Shown piece by piece: positions 17,417 to 25,998 of a DNA stretch of 64,000 bases. Both the position numbers and the translations under genes were made by a program. How positions within the stretch are numbered: the stretch's first letter is position 1; each line of letters begins with the position of its first letter. The notes beneath the pieces are model-generated. The model did no database searches. It was not told the DNA's origin and saw only the letters and a list, made by a program, of their open reading frames with translations. Origin of the DNA: Sabulitectum sp964386635 (GTDB lineage Bacteria; Fermentibacterota; Fermentibacteria; Fermentibacterales; JCC-6); assembly GCA_964386635.1 (NCBI GenBank), contig CAYLRO010000006.1, forward strand, positions 31,445 through 95,444. Direction: 5' to 3'.

Positions 17417-17917
17417 TCAGTATCCGTCCAGAGTACCCTGGAATATAATGGATGAACAGTCATTTACATTAAAAAGAAGCTCCCGGGGGCTTGATTCCAT
17501 TCCCGGTATCACATCAGACCATACTTCTGACAGGGGAATCAGTACGAACTTTCTCAGGGAGAGACGGGGATGCGGAAGTACAAGTTCCGGATGTGAAACT
17601 CCCCCCTGCAGAAAAAGAACATCAACATCCATAAACCGGGCACAGCCATCCTTTGAGACAGGAGAACCGGATGCTTTCTCAAGACTGCGGCACAACTCAA
17701 GAAGCTCCATATCTTCCCCGTACCAGCAACCGGAAACAGCGGCATTCAGGAAATCTCCGCCGGAAACATCTCCCCAGGGCGGAGTTGAATAGACGCAGGA
17801 CACCTTCAAACGGTAGATCCTGGCATCATCTGCAAGAGAATCAACACAATTCTGCAGAGCAGCGTGCACATCTCCGAGATTCCCCCCCAGCCCAAGGGCA
17901 AACGGTCTAGCTTTCAA
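17417..17917 (-). CDS. folK: 2-amino-4-hydroxy-6-hydroxymethyldihydropteridine pyrophosphokinase
   Basis: A 166-residue HPPK, transferring pyrophosphate to 6-hydroxymethyldihydropterin in folate synthesis. GLGGNLGDVHAALQ opens it, followed by VYSTPPWGDVSGGDFLNAAV and DVDVLFLQGG plus LPHPRLSLRKFVLIPLSEV, all family features. The start appears to be TTG inside the 3' end of folB (11-base overlap). Confidence 0.93.
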   Translation of the reverse strand: MKARPFALGLGGNLGDVHAALQNCVDSLADDARIYRLKVSCVYSTPPWGDVSGGDFLNAAVSGCWYGEDMELLELCRSLEKASGSPVSKDGCARFMDVDVLFLQGGVSHPELVLPHPRLSLRKFVLIPLSEVWSDVIPGMESSPRELLFNVNDCSSIIFQGTLDGY

Positions 17918-18260
17918 CAGTTACCGATGCGGCACGAAGGGGTAATTCCGTGGGAGGTTGCAGCTTATGCACTGTAACAGTCCATCCCCCTGGCCATCTG
18001 CTCTCCAGCAGATCCAGTATATCTGCAGCCAGGTCCTCTATGTAGAGGTATTCAGGGGAAAGCTCGGAAGAAAGAAGAGAGCACACCATAGAGTAGTCAA
18101 CTGATGGTTCACCATTTTCCATCAGGACACCTCTGCGGGTAATGTCAACCGGAACCTTCCTGGTCTCCAGCCTCTCAAACTTGTGGACTCCCAGCTTCAG
18201 AACAAGCCCGATCTCAGAGAGAGAGAGCAGCCCTGTCAGTCTGCGGGTTTCTTCAGCCAT
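17907..18260 (-). CDS. folB: Dihydroneopterin aldolase
   Basis: A 117-residue tunnel-fold enzyme splitting dihydroneopterin to the pterin substrate of FolK. SEIGLVLKLGVHKFERLETR resembles the GxxxxERxxxQ opening, SVDYSMVC is the conserved DY segment, and VTVHKLQPPTELP the late KP-like motif. It overlaps dapL by 25 bases and folK by 11. Confidence 0.85.
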   Translation of the reverse strand: MAEETRRLTGLLSLSEIGLVLKLGVHKFERLETRKVPVDITRRGVLMENGEPSVDYSMVCSLLSSELSPEYLYIEDLAADILDLLESRWPGGWTVTVHKLQPPTELPLRAASVTVES

Positions 18261-19444
18261 TTCAGAAGCCTTCCCTTTTTAAGCTCCATCTGCTCAAGAC
18301 GACCGACTGCCTGATGTATACGCGGTGAGGGAATGGTAAGGGCAAATCTGACAAATCCCTCTCCCCATGTGCCGAACCCGCTTCCGGGAGTTACAACAAT
18401 TCCAGCCTGATTGATCATCTTCCTTGCAAAAACCATGGAGTCTGCTCCTCTGGGAAGCTTCACCCACACGTAAAAGGTTCCCGGTGAATCGAACACATCC
18501 CAGCCCAGGTTCTCAAGACCGTCAACAAGAACTTTCCTCCTCTCCCGGTAGACCTCAAGTCTTTCGTGAAAGGAAGAGATGTCCATCCTCATTGCAACAG
18601 CGCCTGCCTTCTGTATAGCGGTGAAGGCTCCCGAGTCTATATTCTCTTTGGCTCCCATGAATGTGTTCACAAGATCAGCACCGCCGGCAACAAATCCTAT
18701 ACGCCATCCGGTCATGTTGAATGTTTTGGACAGGCTGTGAAACTCAAGCACAACATCCTCGGCTCCCGGCACCTGGAGAAAGCTCATGGGCTTCTCGCCG
18801 TCAAATCTTATGTGGCTGTAGGAATTGTCACTTGCCAGAAGCAGGTTGTTTGCCCTGGAAAAGTCTACCATCTGTTTCATCTGATCATAGCTGAGAACAG
18901 CACCTGTAGGATTGTTTGGATAGTTCAGAAAAATGACCTTTGCTTCCCGGAGAACTGCAGGAGGAATCCTGTCAAAATCAGGCAGAAATCCGTTCTCGCC
19001 AAGCAGTGGCAGATCAACGGGAATAGCGTCTGCCAGTATTGCTGAAGCCCTGTAGACCGGATAACCGGGATTTGGTACAAGGACAAGGTCTCCCCTGTTG
19101 CAGAATACCATGGGTACATGAGCTATTCCCTCTTTGGAGCCGATGAGTGCTGCAGTAGTGCACTGCACATCAAACTGGTTCTGCATCCATTCCCGGCAAG
19201 CCTCTCTGTAGAAATCACTTCCGGCACCATTTGGATATCTGTGATAAGCCGGTTCAGCCATTGCAGCCTGTCCAGCTTCAATGATCTCCGGAGGAGTCGG
19301 TATATCCGGGTCACCGATCCCGAAATCTATAAGGTCAAGGCCGCGTTTCCTGGCGGTATTCTTCTGTCTGTCAAGTTCAGCGAACAGGTACGGCGGCAGT
19401 TTGCTCAGTCTCTCTGAAGCACTGATCAGAGGCTTTTTGTTCAC
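18236..19444 (-). CDS. dapL: LL-diaminopimelate aminotransferase (class I/II aminotransferase)
   Basis: A 402-residue PLP aminotransferase. DFGIGDPDIPTPPEIIEA, YPNNPTGAVLS, SDNSYSHIRFDGEKP and the Schiff-base lysine in HSLSKTFNMTGWRIGF fit the DapL branch, which makes LL-diaminopimelate directly from tetrahydrodipicolinate for lysine and cell wall. Specificity within this superfamily is inferred. The GTG at 19444 has AAGGAGA five bases upstream, better than the TTG or ATG codons upstream. It is the first gene of the long minus-strand run. Confidence 0.85.
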   Translation of the reverse strand: MNKKPLISASERLSKLPPYLFAELDRQKNTARKRGLDLIDFGIGDPDIPTPPEIIEAGQAAMAEPAYHRYPNGAGSDFYREACREWMQNQFDVQCTTAALIGSKEGIAHVPMVFCNRGDLVLVPNPGYPVYRASAILADAIPVDLPLLGENGFLPDFDRIPPAVLREAKVIFLNYPNNPTGAVLSYDQMKQMVDFSRANNLLLASDNSYSHIRFDGEKPMSFLQVPGAEDVVLEFHSLSKTFNMTGWRIGFVAGGADLVNTFMGAKENIDSGAFTAIQKAGAVAMRMDISSFHERLEVYRERRKVLVDGLENLGWDVFDSPGTFYVWVKLPRGADSMVFARKMINQAGIVVTPGSGFGTWGEGFVRFALTIPSPRIHQAVGRLEQMELKKGRLLKWLKKPAD

Positions 19445-19471
19445 AGGGTCTCCTTTCGTCTTTAGTACCGC

Positions 19472-19500
19472 AATATAGTACAACAATGAACTTGTTAAAA
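19472..19500 (-). promoter_or_regulatory. Candidate promoter for the 19-gene minus-strand run
   Basis: On the minus strand TATATT (19477-19472) is preceded by TTTTAA 17 bases (or TTAACA 15 bases) upstream, 27 bases before the dapL ribosome-binding region. It is the only clear promoter-like sequence in the dapL-helicase divergent gap. Confidence 0.4.
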
Positions 19501-19529
19501 ATCCCTAAACAGACTGGACAGGCAGCACA

Positions 19530-21806
19530 ATGCTGATCCCCTTTGATCAGGAAAACGGTACGGTAAGATCAGCAATAAAGGTGCTTATCGGCCTCTGCCG
19601 TCCACCTGATACATTAAGATCCGGTGAACAGTCAATAGATATCAGAACCAGGCAGAAGGAACACACCCGCAAGCAGATGGAGCTTGCGGAAGAAAGAGAG
19701 TGTTCAACAGAAGTCCCTGTGGTTATGGCAGTAACAAGGAACACCATAAACTTCGTTATTACAGGCAGAGCAGACCTTATCTCTGCAGACAACACCGTTA
19801 TCGAAGTAAAAACCTCTCAGCCTCTTCCTGAAAAACCAGCTGCTCATCACATCCTTCAGGTTCTTTTCTACAGGGAAGCTCTCAACATCCACAGAGCTGC
19901 ACTGGTCTATACTGATCCGGATACCAGGGAATCAAGGGAGTTCGAGCTGGATGAACAGGAGGGAACAGAGATATGGCAAAGCTTCCTGGAGGATGTATCA
20001 CTGTTTGTCAGGGAGGAATGGGAAAGGCACAAAGAGCTTGAAAAAAACCTGAAAACCTTCAGTTTTCCCTTTGAAGACATAAGACCGGGACAACAGGAGA
20101 TAATCGACAGAGTGATGGAAAACGGCACTGAAAAAGGCGAGCTTCTCATGCAGGCTCCTACGGGAACAGGCAAAACAGTTGCAGTTCTGGCAGGGGCAAT
20201 ACCTCCTGCAGTGAAAAACTGGAACATCCTCTTCTTCCTCACAGCGAAGAACACCCAGAAGAACATCCTTTCAGAAACAATGGAGAGGATCATCGACAGG
20301 GGATTTCACTTCAGAACAATCATCATCTCATCAAGGGAAAATTCATGCCCCATGGAGATGGAGAACTGCAATCCTGAAGAATGCCCCTACGCAGATGTTT
20401 TCGGCCCCAGAATAAGAGAAACAGGTGTGGTGGAGGAACTCACAGAGCGGATACTCATCACTCCTGAACTGATTTTCGAAAAAGCGGTTGAGGCGGAAGT
20501 CTGCCCGTTCGAGCTTTCTCTGTACATCTCTCAAAGATGCGACCTTGTTGCCTGTGACTACAATTACGTGTTTGATCCGGGTATCCAGTTGAGAAGATTC
20601 TTTGCGGATGATGCCACTGCAGCAAGATGCGCCATTCTGGTTGACGAGGCAGCCAACCTTCCGGAAAGGGTCAGAGGCATCTGGTCGCCGGAGCTGCGCA
20701 CATCATGGATGGAAAAAACCTGGAAACATGCCAGAGGCAACAGAAGAATGCAGAATCTGCTCCGTCCATGGAGAAAGCTCCTGCAGGCGTATGCAGAAGA
20801 TCCATGGCCTCACGGAAAGAACGAAATCAAGCTCTCTGATGAAGTCAAACTCCCTGGAATAGACCGGAGAAGGTGGCAGAAGATAATGGCCGCAGGCGCT
20901 GATGCTCCCAGAGAGACAGGTCTTCTGTGCAGATCGATCAACGTTTTCTCACGAGTATCCGAGCGTCTGGATGAAAGGTTCCATCTTCTTGCAGAAAAAG
21001 ACGGCAGCGATACCCTTATCAGATACTTCTGCACCGATCCATCCCTTTTCATCACAGAGGAACATGTCAGGTGTTCTTCAATATCATGCTTCAGCGCCAC
21101 ACTGGAACCCATGACCCATTTTGCAAACGAGCTCGGGCTCACCGATGAGCACTCTGCAAGGGCTGTGGGATGGCCATTCCCAGGGGAAAACCTGAAGGTG
21201 TGGGTAGACACAGGGATCAACACCAGATACCGGTTCAGAGATCAGCAGACAGCAAAAATTCTGAACCGTCTGAAAGGGGCCAGAGAAAAGACACCTGGAA
21301 CCTGGATGGTGTTCTTCCCGTCATTTGCCTGGATGGAGAAAATAGTTCTTGCAGCAGGAGACAGTGGCATTGATCTCATTGCACAAAAACGAGAAATGAC
21401 CACCTCTGAAAGAGAAGACTTCAGAGAGCAGATCAACTCCGGCGACCACCTGGTTCTGGCAGTTGCAGGAGGACTTTTTGCCGAGGGTGTGGACCTTTCG
21501 ATCCCTGACCTGAGAGGGTGCTTCATCGCCGGCCCTTCCCTTCCTTCAATATCACTGAAGCAGGATCTTCTGAAGGAACGGTACGAGGAAACAGGCAGAA
21601 ACGGTTTCCTGCATGCCTTCGCTATCCCGGGAATAAACAGGGTCATACAGGCAGCAGGCAGACTGATAAGAAACAGCGAACAGAAGGCGGATCTTATCCT
21701 CATGGGAGAACGATTCATCAGAGATCCCTATTTCAGCCATCTGCCTGAACACTGGTTTCCTCTGCGAGTTATCAGAAATAGGAAAGTTACTCTTAAATAC
21801 AGGTAA
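19530..21806 (+). CDS. DinG/XPD-family helicase with N-terminal PD-(D/E)XK-like domain
   Basis: A 758-residue superfamily 2 helicase. Residues about 60-125 look like a RecB/Cas4-type nuclease fold: GRADLI, IEVKTSQPLPEKP, then HILQVLFYREAL. The helicase begins with RPGQQEIIDRVM (near 188) and Walker A QAPTGTGKTVAVLAG (near 210). Cysteines in NSCPMEMENCNPEECPY, EVCPF and QRCDLVACDYNYVF match the iron-sulfur cluster region of XPD/DinG enzymes, VDEAANL is the DEAH-like box, and EGVDLSIPDLRG plus IQAAGRLIRN form motifs V/VI. It should unwind DNA 5' to 3' in repair. The ribosome site is weak. Confidence 0.88.
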   Translation: MLIPFDQENGTVRSAIKVLIGLCRPPDTLRSGEQSIDIRTRQKEHTRKQMELAEERECSTEVPVVMAVTRNTINFVITGRADLISADNTVIEVKTSQPLPEKPAAHHILQVLFYREALNIHRAALVYTDPDTRESREFELDEQEGTEIWQSFLEDVSLFVREEWERHKELEKNLKTFSFPFEDIRPGQQEIIDRVMENGTEKGELLMQAPTGTGKTVAVLAGAIPPAVKNWNILFFLTAKNTQKNILSETMERIIDRGFHFRTIIISSRENSCPMEMENCNPEECPYADVFGPRIRETGVVEELTERILITPELIFEKAVEAEVCPFELSLYISQRCDLVACDYNYVFDPGIQLRRFFADDATAARCAILVDEAANLPERVRGIWSPELRTSWMEKTWKHARGNRRMQNLLRPWRKLLQAYAEDPWPHGKNEIKLSDEVKLPGIDRRRWQKIMAAGADAPRETGLLCRSINVFSRVSERLDERFHLLAEKDGSDTLIRYFCTDPSLFITEEHVRCSSISCFSATLEPMTHFANELGLTDEHSARAVGWPFPGENLKVWVDTGINTRYRFRDQQTAKILNRLKGAREKTPGTWMVFFPSFAWMEKIVLAAGDSGIDLIAQKREMTTSEREDFREQINSGDHLVLAVAGGLFAEGVDLSIPDLRGCFIAGPSLPSISLKQDLLKERYEETGRNGFLHAFAIPGINRVIQAAGRLIRNSEQKADLILMGERFIRDPYFSHLPEHWFPLRVIRNRKVTLKYR

Positions 21807-21823
21807 TAATAGATGTAATACTG

Positions 21824-21852
21824 TTGACTCGCCCTGTGCATTCCTCTATTAT
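21824..21852 (+). promoter_or_regulatory. Sigma-70 promoter for the first secreted paralog
   Basis: TTGACT and TATTAT with exact 17-base spacing, 36 bases before the start codon of the next gene. Confidence 0.75.
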
Positions 21853-21888
21853 CAAAAGTAATACGCTCTGTATTTCAAGGAGGTTATA

Positions 21889-22959
21889 ATGATTTATCTC
21901 TTTATTACTCTTCTTACATGTGTTGCTGGAACAAACCACGATGTCTTGAGGCCGGATTCTTATCAGAACATACCCATCACTGTGCAAAACATCTGGCAAA
22001 TCCCTTATGCAACAGACATTCAGGACATTTCTCTCAGGGATCAGTACCTTGTGATAAGAAGCAACGCCGACAGGAAACTCTATCTGGCAGACAAGTATGA
22101 CTGCAGCCTTCTGGAAGAGATTCAGGTACCGGCATTTGCAGACGGTTTCGGAGTGGCTGTAAGCAGCAGCGGACCCTGTGAATACTACATAAACTCCTGG
22201 GATGTACCAGAAATCCTGTGTTATGACAGCTCAGATACCTGGAGCTCATTCTCAAATCCCGCTGGTACTTCCGGTTCAGGGATGAATCTGAACTTCACAG
22301 GAGGACCTGAGCTGTATGAAGCCTCAGCACAGAGTCCTTATCAGTTCTACGGCATCGAATCAGCCGGCAGCTACTGCATTTATCCCCTGAGCGGGATAAC
22401 CGGTGAAATCAGCGGATTCATGCCCCACGGATTAACTACTGACCAGGTGGAGCCGCCATCAGCAGCCATTGTTGCAACAAGACTGGGGCATGAATTCTTC
22501 TTCTATATGCAATCCAGCGGAAGTATGAACCTGTACGCTCAGGAACCGTGCCCGATCACTGTATTGCAGTCACTGGGCCTTGTATGGGATCCCATGGACT
22601 TCTCTGTCTACTGGAGCTATCAGGGGCTGGACAGTCTTTATTATGTGGCCAGACTGGAAATATCCATTTTCGGGGACATTGAAGATGAGGCAACAGGCAT
22701 ATCAGGCATCAGCTCAGTTCTCAATATTACAAGCAATCCTGCACAGGGCTCTGCAAACTTCACTGTAAACCTTAATGAACCGGCATTTGCTGTTCTTGAC
22801 GTTTATGATGTATCCGGAAGGCTGGTTGAAACCCTCCAGTCCGGAGAACTTTCGTCAGGACTAAGCACATTCAGCTTTGATGCTCCTCCAGGGTTGTACA
22901 TTTCTGTTCTCAGAAGCAGTGAACAAGTTCAGCATCTGAGGTTTGTTATTTCTGAATAA
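21889..22959 (+). CDS. Secreted protein with type IX-like C-terminal sorting domain (paralog 1)
   Basis: A 356-residue exported protein of unknown function. It has a short signal peptide (residues 1-14) and a C-terminal 80-residue domain (SSVLNITSNPAQGSANFTV, DVYDVSGRLVETL, PPGLYISVLRS) of the kind recognised by type IX secretion. The middle, about 250 residues, is probably a beta-propeller-like fold with repeats of the IPYATDIQDI type. Ribosome site AAGGAGG. The next gene is a paralog over its whole length, and codons for the sorting domain share 156 identical bases with it. Confidence 0.8.
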   Translation: MIYLFITLLTCVAGTNHDVLRPDSYQNIPITVQNIWQIPYATDIQDISLRDQYLVIRSNADRKLYLADKYDCSLLEEIQVPAFADGFGVAVSSSGPCEYYINSWDVPEILCYDSSDTWSSFSNPAGTSGSGMNLNFTGGPELYEASAQSPYQFYGIESAGSYCIYPLSGITGEISGFMPHGLTTDQVEPPSAAIVATRLGHEFFFYMQSSGSMNLYAQEPCPITVLQSLGLVWDPMDFSVYWSYQGLDSLYYVARLEISIFGDIEDEATGISGISSVLNITSNPAQGSANFTVNLNEPAFAVLDVYDVSGRLVETLQSGELSSGLSTFSFDAPPGLYISVLRSSEQVQHLRFVISE

Positions 22960-23009
22960 ACTATCATGTTGATACAGTATTATTCAGATCATAGAGCATT
23001 GAATACTTC

Positions 23010-23038
23010 TTGACAGCAGCTCAATTCCTGCTCATTAT
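23010..23038 (+). promoter_or_regulatory. Candidate sigma-70 promoter for the second secreted paralog
   Basis: TTGACA and CATTAT spaced by 17 bases, 34 bases before the start codon. The paralog therefore seems to have its own promoter. Confidence 0.6.
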
Positions 23039-23072
23039 AAACAGCGCGCCTTAACAGTAAAGGGGGAGTTAC

Positions 23073-24107
23073 ATGATCTCGCTGTTAATTTTCTGCGTTC
23101 CATTATTTCAGGGAGTTTACATCGAGGTCGGCGACACTCACCCAATACCCTATGCGACGGATATCCAGGATATTTGTGTGGATAATCAGACCGCTGTTCT
23201 GGCCATCAGAAGCAACGCTGACGGGAAAATCTATCTGGCGGATAACCAGACATTCGAATACACATCAGAAATCAGCATGCCGTCAGGAATTGCCGGATTC
23301 GGATTAGCGGCTAACAACGGTAATTACTACATTAACAGCGGAGCAGATGGTGGCATACTGACCTCGGACGGATCCGATTCCTGGAGCTATTTTCCAAGCC
23401 CTGCCGGGCCCACAGGAGCAGGGATGGATTTCAGCTGGTCCGGCCCTGAATGCATCCTTGAAGCAACAGTTTCCACTCCCTGGAGATTTTACGCTATTGA
23501 GCCTGATGGAACAGCGTTTGACTACTTCACTCTTCCGGGAATTACTGACGACATCAGCGGATTCATGGGGCATGAAATCTGTGCTGACTATGTTGACCCT
23601 CCAGGGGCTGCAATAGTTACAACCCGTCTGGGACAAGAGTTCTTCTTCTACATGAGTCAGGGTGGCAATCCAGATCTTTACGCCCAGGAACCGTGTCCTT
23701 TCCCGGTACAGGAATCTCTTGGACTTTCCTATCAGTTCAAAGGCATGAATGACGTTCTCTGGAGCTACAGGGATCTCGACGGAAACTACTGCATAGCAGA
23801 ACTCTGGATCCCGGTGTTTGGCGATATTGAAGATGAGGCAACAGGCATATCAGGCATCAGCTCAGTTCTCAATATTACAAGCAATCCTGCACAGGGCTCT
23901 GCAAACTTCACTGTAAACCTTAATGAACCGGCATTTGCTGTTCTTGACGTTTATGATGTATCCGGAAGGCTGGTTGAAACCGTCCAGTCAGGCCAGCTGC
24001 CATCAGGGCTGAACAACCTGAGCTTTCAGAGCTCACCGGGGCTCTACCTTGCAGTGCTGAGAAGTAACGGCCAGGAGCAGACTCTGAAGTTCATGCTTAC
24101 CAGATAG
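23073..24107 (+). CDS. Secreted protein with type IX-like C-terminal sorting domain (paralog 2)
   Basis: A 344-residue paralog of the gene before it. Shared landmarks are PYATDIQDI near residue 25, RSNADGKIYLAD, a conserved GLGQEFFFYMSQGG-like segment (TTRLGQEFFFYM), YAQEPCPFPVQESLGLSYQ, and the sorting domain GDIEDEATGISGISSVLNI. Signal peptide at residues 1-15. Ribosome site GGGGGAG. Function unknown; the pair is likely displayed on or released from the cell surface. It converges with the VWA gene, eight bases apart. Confidence 0.8.
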   Translation: MISLLIFCVPLFQGVYIEVGDTHPIPYATDIQDICVDNQTAVLAIRSNADGKIYLADNQTFEYTSEISMPSGIAGFGLAANNGNYYINSGADGGILTSDGSDSWSYFPSPAGPTGAGMDFSWSGPECILEATVSTPWRFYAIEPDGTAFDYFTLPGITDDISGFMGHEICADYVDPPGAAIVTTRLGQEFFFYMSQGGNPDLYAQEPCPFPVQESLGLSYQFKGMNDVLWSYRDLDGNYCIAELWIPVFGDIEDEATGISGISSVLNITSNPAQGSANFTVNLNEPAFAVLDVYDVSGRLVETVQSGQLPSGLNNLSFQSSPGLYLAVLRSNGQEQTLKFMLTR

Positions 24108-24114
24108 TTCTGCG

Positions 24115-25998
24115 TCACAGACCCTGCATGTGATGGAAGAGTGCTCCAACCTGTGCTCTTGCAGCGGTATAACTTGAATACTCAGTGTCATCCAGAGAGA
24201 TGAATTTTGGTTTAATCGCTGAATCTTTCAATGCTCCGAAGATGTCGTATGAGGATTCCTTTGCGAAAGATACAAGTTTTCCGCCTGTACTTTGTGCAAT
24301 GAATCTGCCCAGCCTTCTTCCAGGGGATGTTTCCGCAATTTTTGCATTCATCTGCATTGGATCTACAACCATCACAGGGATTCCCTGTCGGCCAAGGTTT
24401 GCCGCCTGCTTCCGAACTCTGTGATAGATATCGCTGTTCCAGATGTCTCCCACAGGAACCGGCTCTGGAAAACAGTCGGATATGAGGATAATGAATTTCT
24501 GCTCTGCACAGGTCTTTCCAGATCTTCTTAATTCGGCGGCAGACAGTGAGAGCAGCTGATCCAGCGGTGATTCTCCGTCAGGTTCAAGTTCATTCAGCCT
24601 GCCGAACACACGAAGCCTGTTACGAACCGGAGAAAAGTGAACCAGGGCTCGTCCACTCTTTATTACAGACAGACCCACTCTGGAGGTTCTGTCAAAAACC
24701 CTGTTGAACAGCCCGTCAAGCATCAGACCAAGGTCTCCCAGGTACTCCTGAGACGACCTGCTGCCATCCACTGCCAGCATGCACACAACACGGGGTTTGG
24801 AAGCTTTTCTCCATTTCCTCCAGTATTCCGGATCCAGAGGTATCAGAGGAAGTCTCTTCCCGTCCATGGCAGAAGCTTTAACTGAAAGGACGGGGTTCAT
24901 CTCTCTTATGTTGTGAGTTCTCTCCGGTTTCACAGGTCTTCCTGAAACGGGATCTGTCCTCATCCGTGTGGACCGGTTGGATCCTGATGTTCCGGAACCT
25001 CCCTTGAGAGAGGCAAACATTCTGACTTCTTTGAAGAAAAGGCTCCGCATTCTCTCTGTCAGGGACCCGGGTTTGCCGGAGTGCTTTTTTCTGAGATAGA
25101 GCCCGTGAACAGTTTCCCCTGATTTAGAACTCAGTATCGATCTGTGCACCTGCTCCAGAATGCTGTCAGTAAGAGCCTGCATGTGATCTGAGACAATCTT
25201 CTTCTCGCCTTTCCGGGCCATTTCACATGCGAACCCCACTGCTTTCAGTATCTCTGTTCTCTCCGGAACATTCCCTGAATTCCCTGATGACCGATGGCCC
25301 AGAACAAGAGGCGCTACTGCTTCAAGATGCTCTACTGCTGCAGTACCAGCTTCCATGGCAGCAGCAAAAGCAACAGCGCTTCTGCAAAGAGCTGTTTCTC
25401 CCCGGTGTCCGGTAATCTTTAAAGAGGAGCACGTAAAGGAACATGCCTTAAGAAACCATCCAGGAATCCGGATACTTCTGAATAGCCTTCCTGACTCCAC
25501 AAAATTCCTCATTACACCAGTTCCGGGGGCTTTCCTGAAATGGGCATGAAGTACAGATAATCGTTTATCAGGATCACTGAGAGGTTCAAAACGGGCACAG
25601 AGGCCGAATCTGTCCAGAAGTCTGTCTCGGATCTCCTCGCTGCCTGATATGGTGGCCAGGACCGGTTTTCCTGAGGACATGATCAAATCCTGGATTTCGT
25701 CTGTAAAAAGATCAAAGTGCTCTGCAACAAGAAAGGAATCGGCATCTCCATGAAGAAGCCCCTCTGTCGCACACATGGTTCCTTCACCGAGCAACCTGCC
25801 AAGGTCAACTGATCCTGTGAGTGCTGCCCCGTCTGCACCAAGAGGAATCTTCACTGTATTCAATATCTTTGAAGCTTCCTTCAGAAGCTCAGATTTCCCT
25901 GTACCGGAAGGTCCTCTGAGAAGAACTGAGCCTATATCCGGATTGGAAGCAGCGAGAGAAACCGCCAGGAATGCGTCAGTCTGGTGTAAAGGTATCAA
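24115..25998 (-). CDS. AAA+/von Willebrand factor A protein, magnesium-chelatase D-like
   Basis: A 627-residue two-domain protein like the D subunit of magnesium or cobalt chelatases. An AAA+ module opens it (Walker A RGPSGTGKSELLK near residue 29), an Arg/Lys-rich linker follows around 330-390, and a C-terminal integrin-I/VWA domain has the MIDAS motif DGSRSS near 441 and ISDCFPEP later. It overlaps the I-like subunit gene upstream by four bases (ATGA). No large chelatase H subunit is near, so the partner and metal target are unknown; an activator of another metalloenzyme is possible. Confidence 0.82.
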   Translation of the reverse strand: MIPLHQTDAFLAVSLAASNPDIGSVLLRGPSGTGKSELLKEASKILNTVKIPLGADGAALTGSVDLGRLLGEGTMCATEGLLHGDADSFLVAEHFDLFTDEIQDLIMSSGKPVLATISGSEEIRDRLLDRFGLCARFEPLSDPDKRLSVLHAHFRKAPGTGVMRNFVESGRLFRSIRIPGWFLKACSFTCSSLKITGHRGETALCRSAVAFAAAMEAGTAAVEHLEAVAPLVLGHRSSGNSGNVPERTEILKAVGFACEMARKGEKKIVSDHMQALTDSILEQVHRSILSSKSGETVHGLYLRKKHSGKPGSLTERMRSLFFKEVRMFASLKGGSGTSGSNRSTRMRTDPVSGRPVKPERTHNIREMNPVLSVKASAMDGKRLPLIPLDPEYWRKWRKASKPRVVCMLAVDGSRSSQEYLGDLGLMLDGLFNRVFDRTSRVGLSVIKSGRALVHFSPVRNRLRVFGRLNELEPDGESPLDQLLSLSAAELRRSGKTCAEQKFIILISDCFPEPVPVGDIWNSDIYHRVRKQAANLGRQGIPVMVVDPMQMNAKIAETSPGRRLGRFIAQSTGGKLVSFAKESSYDIFGALKDSAIKPKFISLDDTEYSSYTAARAQVGALFHHMQGL

